Source: Alviniconcha marisindica (lineage: Eukaryota > Mollusca > Gastropoda > Provannidae). From it: a stretch of 64,000 nucleotides of DNA. Position 1 is the first letter of the stretch; each line of letters begins with the position of its first letter. The notes below the pieces were generated by a model. It did not search any database and was not told the DNA's origin. It saw only the letters and a list, made by a program, of their open reading frames with translations. Positions 30,166 through 41,853 of the stretch are shown here, in pieces. Where the stretch lies: assembly GCA_018857735.1 (NCBI GenBank), contig JABMCL010000027.1, forward strand, positions 162,501 through 226,500. The letters are read 5' to 3'. Made by a program: the position numbers and the translations under genes.

Positions 30166-30171
30166 AATAAA
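30166..30171 (+). promoter_or_regulatory. RPAP3 polyadenylation signal AATAAA
   Basis: AATAAA lies 205 nt after the RPAP3 stop and is followed by GU-rich sequence, as expected for a cleavage site near 30185-30195. Confidence 0.7.
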
Positions 30172-30305
30172 GTACATGTGTTTGAGCAAATGCAGAAAAA
30201 AAGTTTGAGGTTTAGGTGTTTGTAAGGATGGACACATCTGCCTGACACACAAGAGTTCAAAGCAAACAAGCACCAATGAATCAAGCATGTGAACATTTGT
30301 TTACA

Positions 30306-30311
30306 TTTATT
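30306..30311 (-). promoter_or_regulatory. MRPL46 polyadenylation signal AATAAA
   Basis: TTTATT on the plus strand is AATAAA on the minus strand, 65 nt after the MRPL46 stop codon. The 3' UTR is therefore short and would end about 100 bp from the RPAP3 cleavage site. Confidence 0.65.
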
Positions 30312-30375
30312 TCTAGTCAGTCACATTCATACATCTGCACATATTCAAAATTCACAAGCAAGTCGCACTGGAAGG

Positions 30376-33300
30376 TCACAAGTCCACAATAAAATCCTTG
30401 ACACTTTTGAGATAAGCCCGAGAGCAGAAGTTGGGTAATTCGTCCTTGGTCACCCACATGTAGTCTGTTGCATCTTCCTTATTCACAGCCACATCTCCAC
30501 CTTTGTACCATGCCTTGAAGAAAAACACCTGTGCAAACAAAACACGATGTGGATGATAAAACAGGCAGGCAGACAATCACAGGCATGCAAAATGCATCTG
30601 GAAAGTATGTAAATCACTAAACACAATCAACTAATCCTCAATTTGTAAACATAACCACCCATCACTCTATACTGAGATGGTCTTCCAAAACTTGACCAAG
30701 GTATTTAAAAGCAGTTTCATATCTGGACAAGGGAAATAAATTTGATAGTTCTGATCTTGTTTTCAGATGCAACTGTGATACACTACCCTTTCCACATACA
30801 TACATACACCCATAGCAATCCCCCCCCCCCCCCCCCCCCCCCTTCCCCTGATATATATAAATATACACACACATACACCTGTTGTACACCCTCTCAACAA
30901 CAAAAAATAAAGATGGAATACTAACAGCAACAAAAACTTGTGCATCACTTGTTATGGAATGAAAATAGTGAAGAATGACTAAGTTGATTCTGCATGTATT
31001 AGTTCCCCAATGAAAGACTGTCCAGAAAGTGTTTTGTGCAGACACCACACCTACCTTAGCCCCTGTGCCCAAGCTGGCAGCTGCTGGTGGGTAATGGTAC
31101 TGGTAAAACCCACATGGAGCATTGCCTAAGAACTGAGCACTGACAGCCTCCCCACACAGCTTCTGCAACACCCGTTCTGCAGCCTGCAAAGTTGGACGGC
31201 CATTAATGACTATCAGCAAGCAAGTAGAGCATCTGACAAGTTTTGTAACACACATTCTGCAGCCTGTAAAATGAGCTGTTGCATATCAGTGACTGAAAAC
31301 AGCTTCTGTAACACCCACTCTGCAACCAGCAAAACTGGACAGCTGTTACCTATCAGCAACTGAGAAGAGCATCTTGCACCTTCTGAAACAGCCATTCTGC
31401 AGCCTGCAAAATTGGACACAAAGGTACTGTTACTGATACATCACAAGATCTCGCTGATTATGTAACACCTGTTCTGCTGCCAGAAAGATCAGACAACTGT
31501 TGCCAGTCAGCAACTGAGCATGTGAAACAGCCTCTATTGCACAATTCTGCAGCCAGCAAGATCAGACAGCTGCAACTGATCAGTGACTAAACTGCAAGAT
31601 CAGCAACAAAGGTCAAACAGAGGATTCAATGCTGCAAATATGCCAGCTGGCATAGCTCAAGCAAACTAAAGGGTGGGAAATATACTCAAACTGATTCCAG
31701 CACTTCTATGACACACTCCTGCCAGAAAACTTGGGAAGGCACTGCTGAGAATGGCCAGCAGGCAAAGCAGATTCAGACTCAGAGATCAAGCTGCTCATTC
31801 AAGAAAACGGCAAACCACAGGATCTCACAGTGAACACTGATGGCACAGGCACCAAAGACCAATCATGGTGGAGCTTTGCTGCTAAGCAAGGTATAGCCAC
31901 CACCCATGAAGACAATAAGGCCTGTAATGTCTCAGCCTCCAGCTTGACAATGCAGTTGAAAGTAGTCACAGACGCTTTCTGCTGGACTGCCTCAAGAGGT
32001 GACAGACCACATATGCCATTATTCTCAAAGATTCAATGAGCTTGCAACAATAAATTGTTCTGCAGCCTAAAATGTCAATTAACTGTTTAGTCACTGTGAA
32101 TCTTATTGACTGGTTTTGACAACTAGCAACCAGTAAAAAGTGTTGCTGTAGTATTACCTGTCTCATTGACTCTCCCTCCTGTCTGGGTCCCTGAGGAAAC
32201 ACCCAGTGTTTATCCCCCAGGGTCTGTCTGACCAGAAGCACCAAGGGCTGGTCCAGTCGCCGCTCAACTGACCGCTGGTCATTTTTGGTGTCTGCATCTG
32301 AAAGAATTCCCAGAGTTATTCTATGCTTCACAAATCAATAATTATGATCGTGCATCTCCTCTCACAAAGCTGGGGTGTACACATTTATGCAGACTATCGT
32401 GTGAACATTTCTATAGAAGGTATAGGTAATATCTGTTTCCTCAACTTTGAATTTACAAAGACAATTTTGTGTGTGCAGACTGTGGGTCAAGAGAAACACA
32501 CCAGAATTGTATTTATTGTCACAGAAGAGGATGAAGTGTGACATATTAACTGCATTTGTTGCAGAAAGAAAAACAATCAGGAAAAAAATAAACATTTGTG
32601 ACAGAACTCAAATATGAAAGGTTACAATCAACTTAAAGGAAAGAATATGGGTGAAATGAAATCAAAACAAAGCTCATGGACAAATTAATAATAATAATGG
32701 TACAGTTCTACAGTGCCTACCCTACAGCCCTAGGTGCTTTACAACATTTGGTGAACAAAAAAAAACTAAACTTGAAAACACGTGCAGTAGAGTTGATTGA
32801 GTACAGTAGCTTTTAATCAGATTTAAGGCAAAATTTCAAGCATGGACATGACCTTCAATGTTTGTGTGTGTGTGTGTGTGTGCGTGTGTGCATATGTGTC
32901 TGTGTCCATGCTTGTGGGAGGGTACATGCATATGATATGTGTACAGGTGTATGAGTAAGCATGTATGCATGTGCAAAGTACTACTAGTACTACTATCATT
33001 ACTATTGCAAATAAAATGTGAGAACTGAAAGTAAACCACAAATAATGATGACCTGCAGTGTGAGCAATACCTGTGACTCTTGCAGCAGGTGCAAACAATT
33101 TGGCCTCGGCCTCCCAGGCGTCCTCCAGATCAAGGGCTGTCACTCTTGCCCCTTCCACTTCTCCCTCCCCTTGCTCACTTTCTTCCAGCTGTTTCCGCTT
33201 TTCTGCAATAGCTCTGAAATTTAAAAGGCAAAAACATACAAATTTAAAGACTAATCAGAAACAAGAAGAATTAGGAGATCTTTATTAAAAGCAGGGTTAA

Positions 33301-36300
33301 TATAAGAATGTCACAGCTGGTCTAATAACTACTGTGGCCTTTTTGATTTTTTCCCTGGGCAGTTTGTACATCATGCACACATAGTAATTATGAAAACAAG
33401 GCAGTTTATTTCCACATGAAACAAATATGTTTCTTGCATTATACACAAAACACTGTAACTTTAGCCCTTTTTGCCAGCTGTGACATTCTTACTACTTTCT
33501 AACTAGTCTTTAAATTTGTATGTTTTTGCCTTTTTTGTGTGTATAATACTTTATGTAAATTGTTTTGGTAGGACTATGCTCTACATGTGTATAGAATATC
33601 ATATTTAGGTTAATATGTATCATGTGAGTGCTCAGGGCATTGATGAGCATATGCTAAATGTACATTATTATTATGAAAAAATATATAATGTATATGAGCA
33701 TGTGCCAAAAGGTGCTGCTTAGAAGGTGGACATTAGGGTGAAAAATAAAAGCAGAAAAGTCATTTAGCAAGTAACACCATTTAAAAGATAAGTCTTTTTT
33801 ATATACATTTCAGGTCTTAAAAAGATAACTTGATGAAGCAAGTCTGAGAAAAAGACATTTAAAGATGGACACCTGAATCTGTCGGATGCAACACAGGACA
33901 TAATGTTTGTTTTGATTTAATCCTTGAATTTAATGATTGCTTTCAATCTGTGGGGAAAATAAACATCCATCGTTTATAAAAAGACAGTAAAACTTAAATT
34001 GACTCAATTCACTTTTTATTTCATGTTCAAAATCATAACAATGATGTCCTGTGTTACATCCGACAGACTGCCACTTTAATTTTTTTAATAAAATGAAAAT
34101 GAAACACAACACTGAATCAAAAATAGGATGTGTTTATTAGAATTTATGAAGCATAGTTGTTTCCATGACTGCAGCATGAAATAAGGTCATCAACGACATT
34201 TTTTTTACATTTTATCTGTCGGATGTAACGATTATTGGATGGACATAACATTTCCCATGCTCACAATACACAGCTTATAAAATAACAGTGCTGATTTCCC
34301 TACACTGCAACAAAATGTTACCAGCTGATTTAGTAGTGGTTTTAGTGACTGCAGCACTAAACAAGTTGCTTGTATAGTTGTAATTTTGTCAAAGGCCCTT
34401 TTTCAGCATTTTGTCTGTTGGATGTAACAACTCTATGGTGGACACAACACTTCCTTTGCTGTAAAACATATGCACAGCTAATAAAATCACTTAGTTTCCT
34501 ACATCTGACACATTGCTGTAAATATTGAACAAGGCCGAAACCATTATTTAAAGTAATGCACTGTCGGATGCCTCGCATATCAGAGGACACAATGGAATAT
34601 GTAATACTGGACAGTCAGTATGTGACTTAGAAAAAGTACAGCCAAGTTGTCATTATTATTCTTTCATTGACAAAACAGAAAACCATGTGAATTACAAATG
34701 TACATTCACCCTATACCCTATTGTTAACAGCAGGTAAAATTCAATTACGAAAGACATTGATTTGGCATTCAAGTCTCACTACCTGGAATAACAACTGTAA
34801 CACATTGTAAGTAACCAGAAACAGTAATGCAAAATCTGGAAACTGATGACAAAGCATAGAGAATTTTCCATGTTAACACTAATTCTTCCCATCTTAATAA
34901 ATTTAAAAGATTTGTTTTCAGTGAGTTGGCACTTCAGCATTGAGACATATCTTTATTTCTCTGCTGTTCCTAAGTACTGCAGTGCTTCCCAGGACGAATC
35001 TGGCTTCATGCTCCACTAATGTTGTCCCTGCTGTGTCATGAAAAACACTTGCTCTTGCCCTTTTGGAGCATCGACCTCTTTAGCCTGAAAAGAAACATGC
35101 ATGTGTACAAAATAAGGCAATATAACAACTGTTTTTGAGGATATGTCTCCTTATTTATAGGTATGCAACTCTGGAGACCTACATGCATATAAGATATTGT
35201 GTGTGTCTGCACGCGCACGTGTGTGTGTTTTGACTTTTCCCCGAATATATATACATATCTATATCAGACATTAGGTAATAATACTAATATTACTAATATA
35301 TATATAGTGCTGTAGTTGAAACATAATAACACCAGGTTACCCCCTCCTTTTTTAAATTTCTGTTCATTTGGTCTTTTCATCCCTACTAACTTCCACCCCC
35401 ACCCTACATTGTGCCACAGTGTATTGTATTTTGTGTTGTATGAATTTTTTGTCTTCATGTTGCATATTTATAGTGAATTGTCACAATAATTCTACTTTAT
35501 ATGCTGCACTGTATTGTATTTGTACTGCAATGCACATATAAAACTACATCAGTTAAGAAATTCTATTCTGGCTTTCACTAGTTTCAGCACACACTTTAGA
35601 ATGCATCTGTCCTGCTAGAAATAGAATCAAAACAACAATAACAATATGCTTTATTCATCCCAGGGAAATGGGAAGGCCTGGGAAGATAAAATAATGAAAA
35701 AAAACATCTCCCTAATCACAATGTTAATGTCATGGTAATGCTTCTTTTCTTTTTCTTTCTTCTTCTTTTTGTTGTTGTGTGTTTGTACAATTTGTATAAA
35801 TTTGTATAAATAGATAATTTACGGCTATGCCTTTTTTAAACTCTTAGTTCACATCACAGACGGCAATAATAAACCTGTAGAGTTGCAGAAGTGTATTGAG
35901 GAGTAAGAATTTGTGTCATGGCATCATGCTGTTCCGATCGACTGAACAAATGAAAAAAACCGCTGTCGACAGCGGCAAATCAACTCCGAAACGTGTGCCG
36001 TCGTAAACACGGGTATTTTCGCCATTACGAAGTAAACGCTTGAACGTATAAGTTTTTCTCTTTCAGTCGAAACACTGAAGAAAAAACTAGTTCGTTGATC
36101 GAAACGTGGACATTACTGTGCAAAATTCGGTCACTCGCGATCGAAACACTGACCTGTGTCATCCGAGAAACAGCGGGCTATCGAACGAAGACATCACTTT
36201 GAATTTGCACACTGCCGACCGAAACCTGTTTAATAATGGTCACTTCGCTTACAATTACGAATGAAAATGCAAAAATAACGTTGTATCAATGAAAAGTAAC

Positions 36301-38553
36301 TATTTAATCTGTCGGACGCAACATCACATTTCGATCGAAACTGTAAAAAGGTACATGACCCAAATCGAAAATTCACTCACCGTTCCTTGTTGGCACCATG
36401 TTTGAAGAGAAAGTAGGCGCAAAGCACTGTGGGTAAACATGGCCGCGCTTTGTGCAAAAAGACCGCGGCCACAAAATCGACGTTTATCCCCAGAATCGGC
36501 AATTCTTCGATCGTAACGGACTGACAAAATAAAAACTTGAAATTTTAAACTTGAATTGTTTTATTACGAACGGAATCCAACGCTTTTATTATCACTGCTT
36601 TCGACTAAACACTGATTTTAGCAACAGCTTCTTTGTTTCACCACCCACAAGTCCGCAGTGAATAGTAGCAGACGAACGTTTTCATCAGCATCGGAACCGG
36701 ACCCAATGCGTTTCGATCAATTATTCAGATTTTACAAATAGTTATGAGCCGTTTTCTCAAGCATTAAAAAGCTTTGACTATGTCCTGTCAGGCAGCAAAG
36801 GGAAAATTGCCTAAAGAAGAAAGATGCAAACAAAACGACAACTGAAGCGGTGCACCTGAAATGTCCACCCTTCCTTTGCCGATTTTCGGCCCGGACTTGG
36901 TGTAAATTTTCATATTTTACTAACTCAAAACTGACTTTGGGAGTCAAGTTTATCTTTATTATCTCTTTGATGCATATTCTTTCAGATAAAGTTAGGTTTG
37001 TTCAGAGAAAACTTAAGCCTGAAGAAGCATTTACGACCAAAAAATGGATGGTCCTCGCCGAGCACCTTTTGGCACAGGCTCATATTTTAATGATAAGGTG
37101 TGTTCAGTTTTCCTTCCTGTGGAAAAATCATATAGATCAGTCGAGATGTCTGAGCTACAGCCCTTGAAAGATAGGCAACATAGTGTGTAAGTCAGCTGCT
37201 ACAATAGTCAGTTTGTAGCAATGCAGTGCAGTAGCTTGGTCAGCCCAGTGCAGAGTGCAGCATTTGTACTGTTAGTGCTGAAAGGGTTATAGACTGGTGT
37301 TTGGGGAAGCCTGAGTCTGCCTCTTACTGGTCCTCTCTGGCATGAAGCTCGTGGTTAGACAGCAGGCTTGACTCCAGCTCTAACTGCTCCATCAAGCTCC
37401 CAAACCGCTCCTCAAGAGCAGTCTTTTCTGCTGTGATGACTGGCAATCGTTGAAGACATACCGCGCTGACCAGCTGCCACTGACCCGGAGTGCATACCGC
37501 TCCTGATGACAAGCACCGCAGTTGGAAGTAACTTGCTGCTGAAACAAAATGATAGTAAAATATAAGCCTGTGCTTACTTTAAGCAAACTAAAATACATCA
37601 TTACATGACAGCAACAGACATTTTCTTGCTTGGTTTGCTGCTTACGTTCTGGGTTTGTCACAATGGCCTGCTCAAAATGACTTTGTAAATCATGGCCAAC
37701 TCAGCATGTAGAATATGTTGTTGAAACCATCAAAGAGGTGGTGCTTGTTAAGACACTGACTCCTTTTCATAGTCTGGCTGTGTGGGCAAAGATTCTTTAC
37801 CACTCACTATACCAGTACCACAGAGTAGTTGTCTTCCAGAATGACCACCATTTCAATGGGCTTCCCTACTGATAATTCAAATCAGTGACTTACACTTACA
37901 CTTTACAGGCATCCCAGCATGTGCTATCAGGGCAAACAGTTATTTTGTGATCCAGTGAAAGCAGCAAGTATGGATGTGAGTCCTGGCAGAGGCACGTTCA
38001 GATACGATGTATTAATGTTTGATCATTAATATAAATTATAATACTTATTAATACAATAATAGTACACAATCATTAATATGTTTAAAGCATCTTTATTACC
38101 TATGAAACATTCAGGCATTGGGAGCAAAACGTCCAGAAACTGGGTGAATTATCTACTATTACATTATTAGTAAATGTCCAGGGTACACACACACGCACAC
38201 ACACACACATTCTCGGCATAACCCAAGCCGACATCGTAAATATTTTATCTTCATCCTTGCCCTGCACTAGCCCCTCAGAAGCTGACAGTAATCTTCAATG
38301 TTTTGAAATTGGTCAGCTATATTACTTATTAGTATTACATATTTCATAATACGGTAGAACTAGAAGGGTACGAAACAGCAAGACCTATGCGAAACATATG
38401 GAAAATAAAAACAGAAATAGAAAATCAGTCTGTGAATCTTAGGGAGTACCAGTACCCAGAAACACAAACACGTGGAATATGTGACTCACACACAGTAGCT
38501 GAATGTCTCTTTGTCAAAGCCGAAAGGACGGAGCAGACACGGATAGCTGCCAT
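30376..38553 (-). CDS. MRPL46: Mitochondrial ribosomal protein L46, complete (6 exons)
   Basis: Reading leftwards: exons 38553-38490, 37538-37328, 33213-33071, 32297-32158, 31183-31055 and 30528-30376 (stop TGA) join in phase to 279 residues, close to the human length. Exon 1 begins MAAIRVCSVLSALTKRHSAT, a basic and hydroxylated mitochondrial targeting sequence. Exon 2 gives VCLQRLPVI and ERFGSLMEQLELESSLLSNH, matching the MRPL46 N-terminal helix. The next exons give ALDLEDAWEAEAKLF, LDQPLVLLVRQTLGDKHW, VFPQGPRQEGESMRQ, AAERVLQKL, FLGNAPCGFYQYHYP, VFFFKAWYKGGD and WVTKDELPNF. These fit the family's Nudix-like fold. The protein is a structural component of the mitochondrial 39S subunit. A 36-nt cassette at 35049-35084 would also splice in frame. 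The gene shares a divergent promoter interval with CCDC66 and ends facing RPAP3. Intron 2 (33214-37327) contains a 3.4-kb TIR element, and the intron before exon 6 carries repeated copies of the exon 6 edge. Confidence 0.94.
31172..32072 (-). repeat. Array of exon 6 5'-edge copies in MRPL46 intron
   Basis: On the plus strand TTCTGCAGCCTGCAAA-like sequence, which is the acceptor plus first codons of exon 6, recurs at about 31174 (the real edge), 31255, 31318, 31394, 31471, 31545 and 32058, mostly 64-81 bp apart. On the minus strand copies read VAEWVLQKLF and QAAECVLQNL against AAERVLQKL in the exon. Shared spacer text (TATCAGCAACTGAG-like) supports one tandem array. Confidence 0.78.
32684..32756 (-). 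mobile_element. SINE tail remnant in an MRPL46 intron
   Basis: (AAT)n followed by TACAGTTCTACAGTGCCTAC and GGTGCTTTACAAC resembles the remnant at 12766. Confidence 0.4.
35049..35084 (-). other. MRPL46: Possible optional 36-nt cassette exon of MRPL46
   Basis: This stretch has a good acceptor (TTTCTTTTCAG) and a GTG donor. It enters in phase 2 and leaves in phase 2, adding 12 residues (LKRSMLQKGKSK plus a junction codon). Skipping it keeps the frame and gives a protein of the human length, so it is dispensable by reading frame. It lies inside the 3.4-kb TIR element at 33695-37082, so if used it could be an exonised piece of that element. Confidence 0.35.
35615..35680 (-). mobile_element. LINE-type 3' tail
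   Basis: ACAATAACAATATGCTTTATT followed by CATCCCAGGGAAATGGG is, on the minus strand, a CCTGGGATGAATAAAGCATA tail ending in ATTGTT repeats, as in many invertebrate LINE 3' ends. A relative lies at 60385. Confidence 0.45.
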
Positions 38554-38970
38554 TTTCCCTGTCAGAGTTGCCTTTTCTTGGAAGGGAGGCAACCAGTCTG
38601 TTTCTTTCCATCTGAGCCAGAATAATTAGGTTGTTCTTGTGCTTGTGCTTGCTACTTTGTTGTTTGCTTGTTTGCACTTGATCATTAATCTTCGTTTTGT
38701 AGCAATAATCATAGATATTGAAACAAATGTTCACGTGTTACTCTTAAAATTTCGTAGTGAACGCTGGTAGCAGACGACCCAAATCCGAGTCGGTCAGTAG
38801 CCTCCCATACAGTCCGGAAGTTAACAAGCATTGTCTGTGCGCATGCTTCATAAGGGATAGTTGTTGACAACTGGGGAAACAAGCATCAAAATATTTTGCT
38901 GGGAATAGTAAAGAACTGTTGAATCGTCGTTGTTTAACGTTCAGTGAAGTGAAGGAATCAAGAGGCAAGG
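38554..38970. promoter_or_regulatory. Divergent promoter interval MRPL46 / CCDC66
   Basis: The start codons of MRPL46 (minus, 38553) and CCDC66 (plus, 38971) face away from each other across 417 bp, so this interval must hold both 5' UTRs and both promoters. There is no obvious TATA box. Head-to-head pairing of housekeeping genes is common in animals. Confidence 0.55.
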
Positions 38971-41810
38971 ATGAGTTTTGGGTAAGTACTAAATACGATA
39001 ATCATGATTCGTAATAATTAAACGCATTTGGTTAAAGTCAAGTGTCGTGTTTGAACACGAACTCTGTGCTCCTGGCATTTTAGCGAGGCATGCGTGCAGG
39101 TGCCGGTACATCTCGAAAAGAAATCGGTGCAGTCAGTATGCACTTTCCCTTGAAGCCGATGGTTAAATACTAGTTAAGCGTCGGAAAACCAGGGATCCAC
39201 TTTTCGTGCAAATTACGCACATTTTCTATTAATTTAATGTTTAAATAAAAAATTACAACACTCATGAGTCATGGCAGTGTTCAGAACTCAACAAACTTGA
39301 TACCCTACCTCTCAACACCACCACAGTTCATACCGACTCTGTAGAACAGTTTTTGAACTCTCATTGCGGCCAGCAAAGGGCCCCTAAACCACTGTGCAGT
39401 CTCCCCACCATTGCGTTAAAAATAGTTTATACCACAAACTTGGATGCTGCAAGAACAACGTTCCCAACTAATAGTGATACAGACTGAGATCAAACATGAA
39501 ATTAGTTCTTTCCCCAGGACCATCACAAATTGGAATAACTCGTTTTTGCCCCCAACGGCTGTGCAGAACTTGTGGAAGGGGAAGACCACCTGCTTAAAAT
39601 TATGATTTCTAGTAGTGACAGCTGATGTGAAATTTGAAAGAACATCATGATCATCTCTCCTGTGTGGATCCTCATGCAAGCATTGCATTGATTATTGAAT
39701 AGAGTTATTTTCTGCAAGGCCTAATGAAATTGCCAATGTGTTGGACACATCATGTGATCGGGTACTACATGGGTAATATGGCAATGTTCAGTAAGTAAAC
39801 TGTTGATGATGTGGGGCTTAATCAATATCCTTGGATGTCAGGCTGATAAATTATTATTAGGGACAGACTGTGTAAACTGCTATTGATATTATTATATGTA
39901 TAATGTAATGGTTGAACAATAAATAAGATGATTAAATCTGAGCCTGTAGCTTGTGTTAAGTCAGTAAATGCTGAAATATGTTTTCTCTTTTCATTTGTTT
40001 TGGTATTATTTCTTCACTCTCTCTCTCTGAGTCTCTCTTTATTTCTTTATTTATTTCTGATGTTTCTGCTTATTTGCGTTTGTAGTATAGCAAGGACTGG
40101 CTGTTAGGTCCAAATAGACCTAATGCTACTATCCTTGATTGTTAGATAGGTCCAAATAGATGTAACGCTCTATCTTTGAGTACTAGTAAACTTTTAAAGT
40201 TTTTGAGTTCAAGTTCTTTTTTATTTTTTTATTTTTATAAAAGCACTATGAACATGCTGTTGCTCTACAAGTCTTTGTCATCATCATGAGCAAATATTAT
40301 ATTTATAATTAATGCAGTTACACTCACTCTCAGTCTGACTTTATTACACAATATTTAGCAAACATTTGGACCAGTAAATAAAAATATGGTTAAGAGGTCA
40401 GTCAAGAGCAAGAATTATTCATCATTAAGTTATATATAATGCTATTTTTAATTAAAGTATATTACTTGAACATTCTGATATTTTTTTGTTTGTTCTTTTC
40501 CCTTAAAACAATCTTTGTTTACTGTTCCTTCCCCAGGTCATCTGTGCGGTTTGAAGTGAAGGATGGAGGCAAAGGAGGAATATTTTGGCAAAAAGGTAAA
40601 ACATAATTCAGAAAATATTATTTTTATTATTTTGCAGTGACATTATAATCTATCGATATAATACATCAACCATTCATGTAGATGTATTATTCATTTATTG
40701 TATATCACTTAGTATTATTTAAATGGTTATGACAATATGAGCAGTGGAAACAGGTGACTCAGTCTAAAGGGCATCAAGACAAAATGGAAATAACATGTCT
40801 TCTAAAGTTGTTGACATCACCTTGCCTGCACTTGGTGTTTGTGTGTCAGTCTCACTGTTATATTTATTATTACATCATGTGCAGATTGTACAATGATATA
40901 ATACTACTTAGAAATACCAGCCTGTATTAACTATTATAATTATTGTCTAAATTTTTCTTTTCATTTCCTTTTCAGAAAAACCAAAGCAGAAGCCAAGGAA
41001 GGTGGGCATAATATTGTAATACTATCATTAGTATCAATGATAAAACTGAAAATGTAATACAGTAAAAACCCTGATGAATGACCACCACTCTTTTAAGACC
41101 AGCTTGTCTGACCCCCACCCCCACACACCACCCCCACTCCTCCTCCCTTCACAGTTCCATGTAAATTAACCCTGACCTGTTGTTGAACTTGAAGTGTTAC
41201 TTTACGTCCACAGAAACCATACGCTTATTAGGGACGTGAGCCCAGGACAGCCACCTCAACTTTCACACAGCTCCTGAGCTCTGACCCCTGACCACAGACC
41301 ATCCCTCTTTTAAAGTCATTCTGCTTGTTTTACAAGTAGGAATCTAAGTAGGATGCACTTGAAAGAGGGGTTAATCTGGTCCCACTGTAAGTGTATGATG
41401 GTAACTAGTTCAGTTTGAGACCAGCCTGGTAGATTTCATGATCTCTTTAGTCTTACTTCAGGACACAAGACACCTGTTTGTTGATACAAGTATGTATGAA
41501 TGTTTGATACAAATCCAAGCAACTGATTATCCTGTTTTTCCTTTGTGTGTGAGTGTAGTGTGACACACAGAGCACAAAAGGGGTCCCAAGTGGATCTGAC
41601 TACTTTTGATGTAGGATGGAACCCCTCCTTTCAGATCTCCCCCATTTTTGTGTGTATTTAAAGATCAGTAGTTCTTATAGGTTGATTTACTGAAAATTAA
41701 AGGCAAGTTTCAGGAAGAAGTGGTCAAAATCTCTCAGTGGTCTTTCACTGTGTTTTCTGCTGTAATACTGGTTCAGTAAGAAAATGCGCATGTATATATA
41801 TTATCTGGTG

Positions 41811-41853
<43 letters not shown>

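Larger units (their letters stand above)
33695..37082. mobile_element. 3.4-kb TIR element flanked by TA, in MRPL46 intron 2
   Basis: The left end is TGAGCATGTGCCAAAAGGTG; the right end reverse-complemented is TGAGCCTGTGCCAAAAGGTG. Each end is followed by CT and flanked by TA. A motif near CTGTCGGATGTAAC recurs at 33879, 34057 (inverted), 34216, 34414, 34561 and 36309, in both halves, supporting a single element. The right half (35930-36720) is CpG-rich with repeated GATCGAAAC. A LINE-type tail is nested near 35615-35680. There is no transposase ORF. The candidate MRPL46 cassette exon lies inside. Confidence 0.65.
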
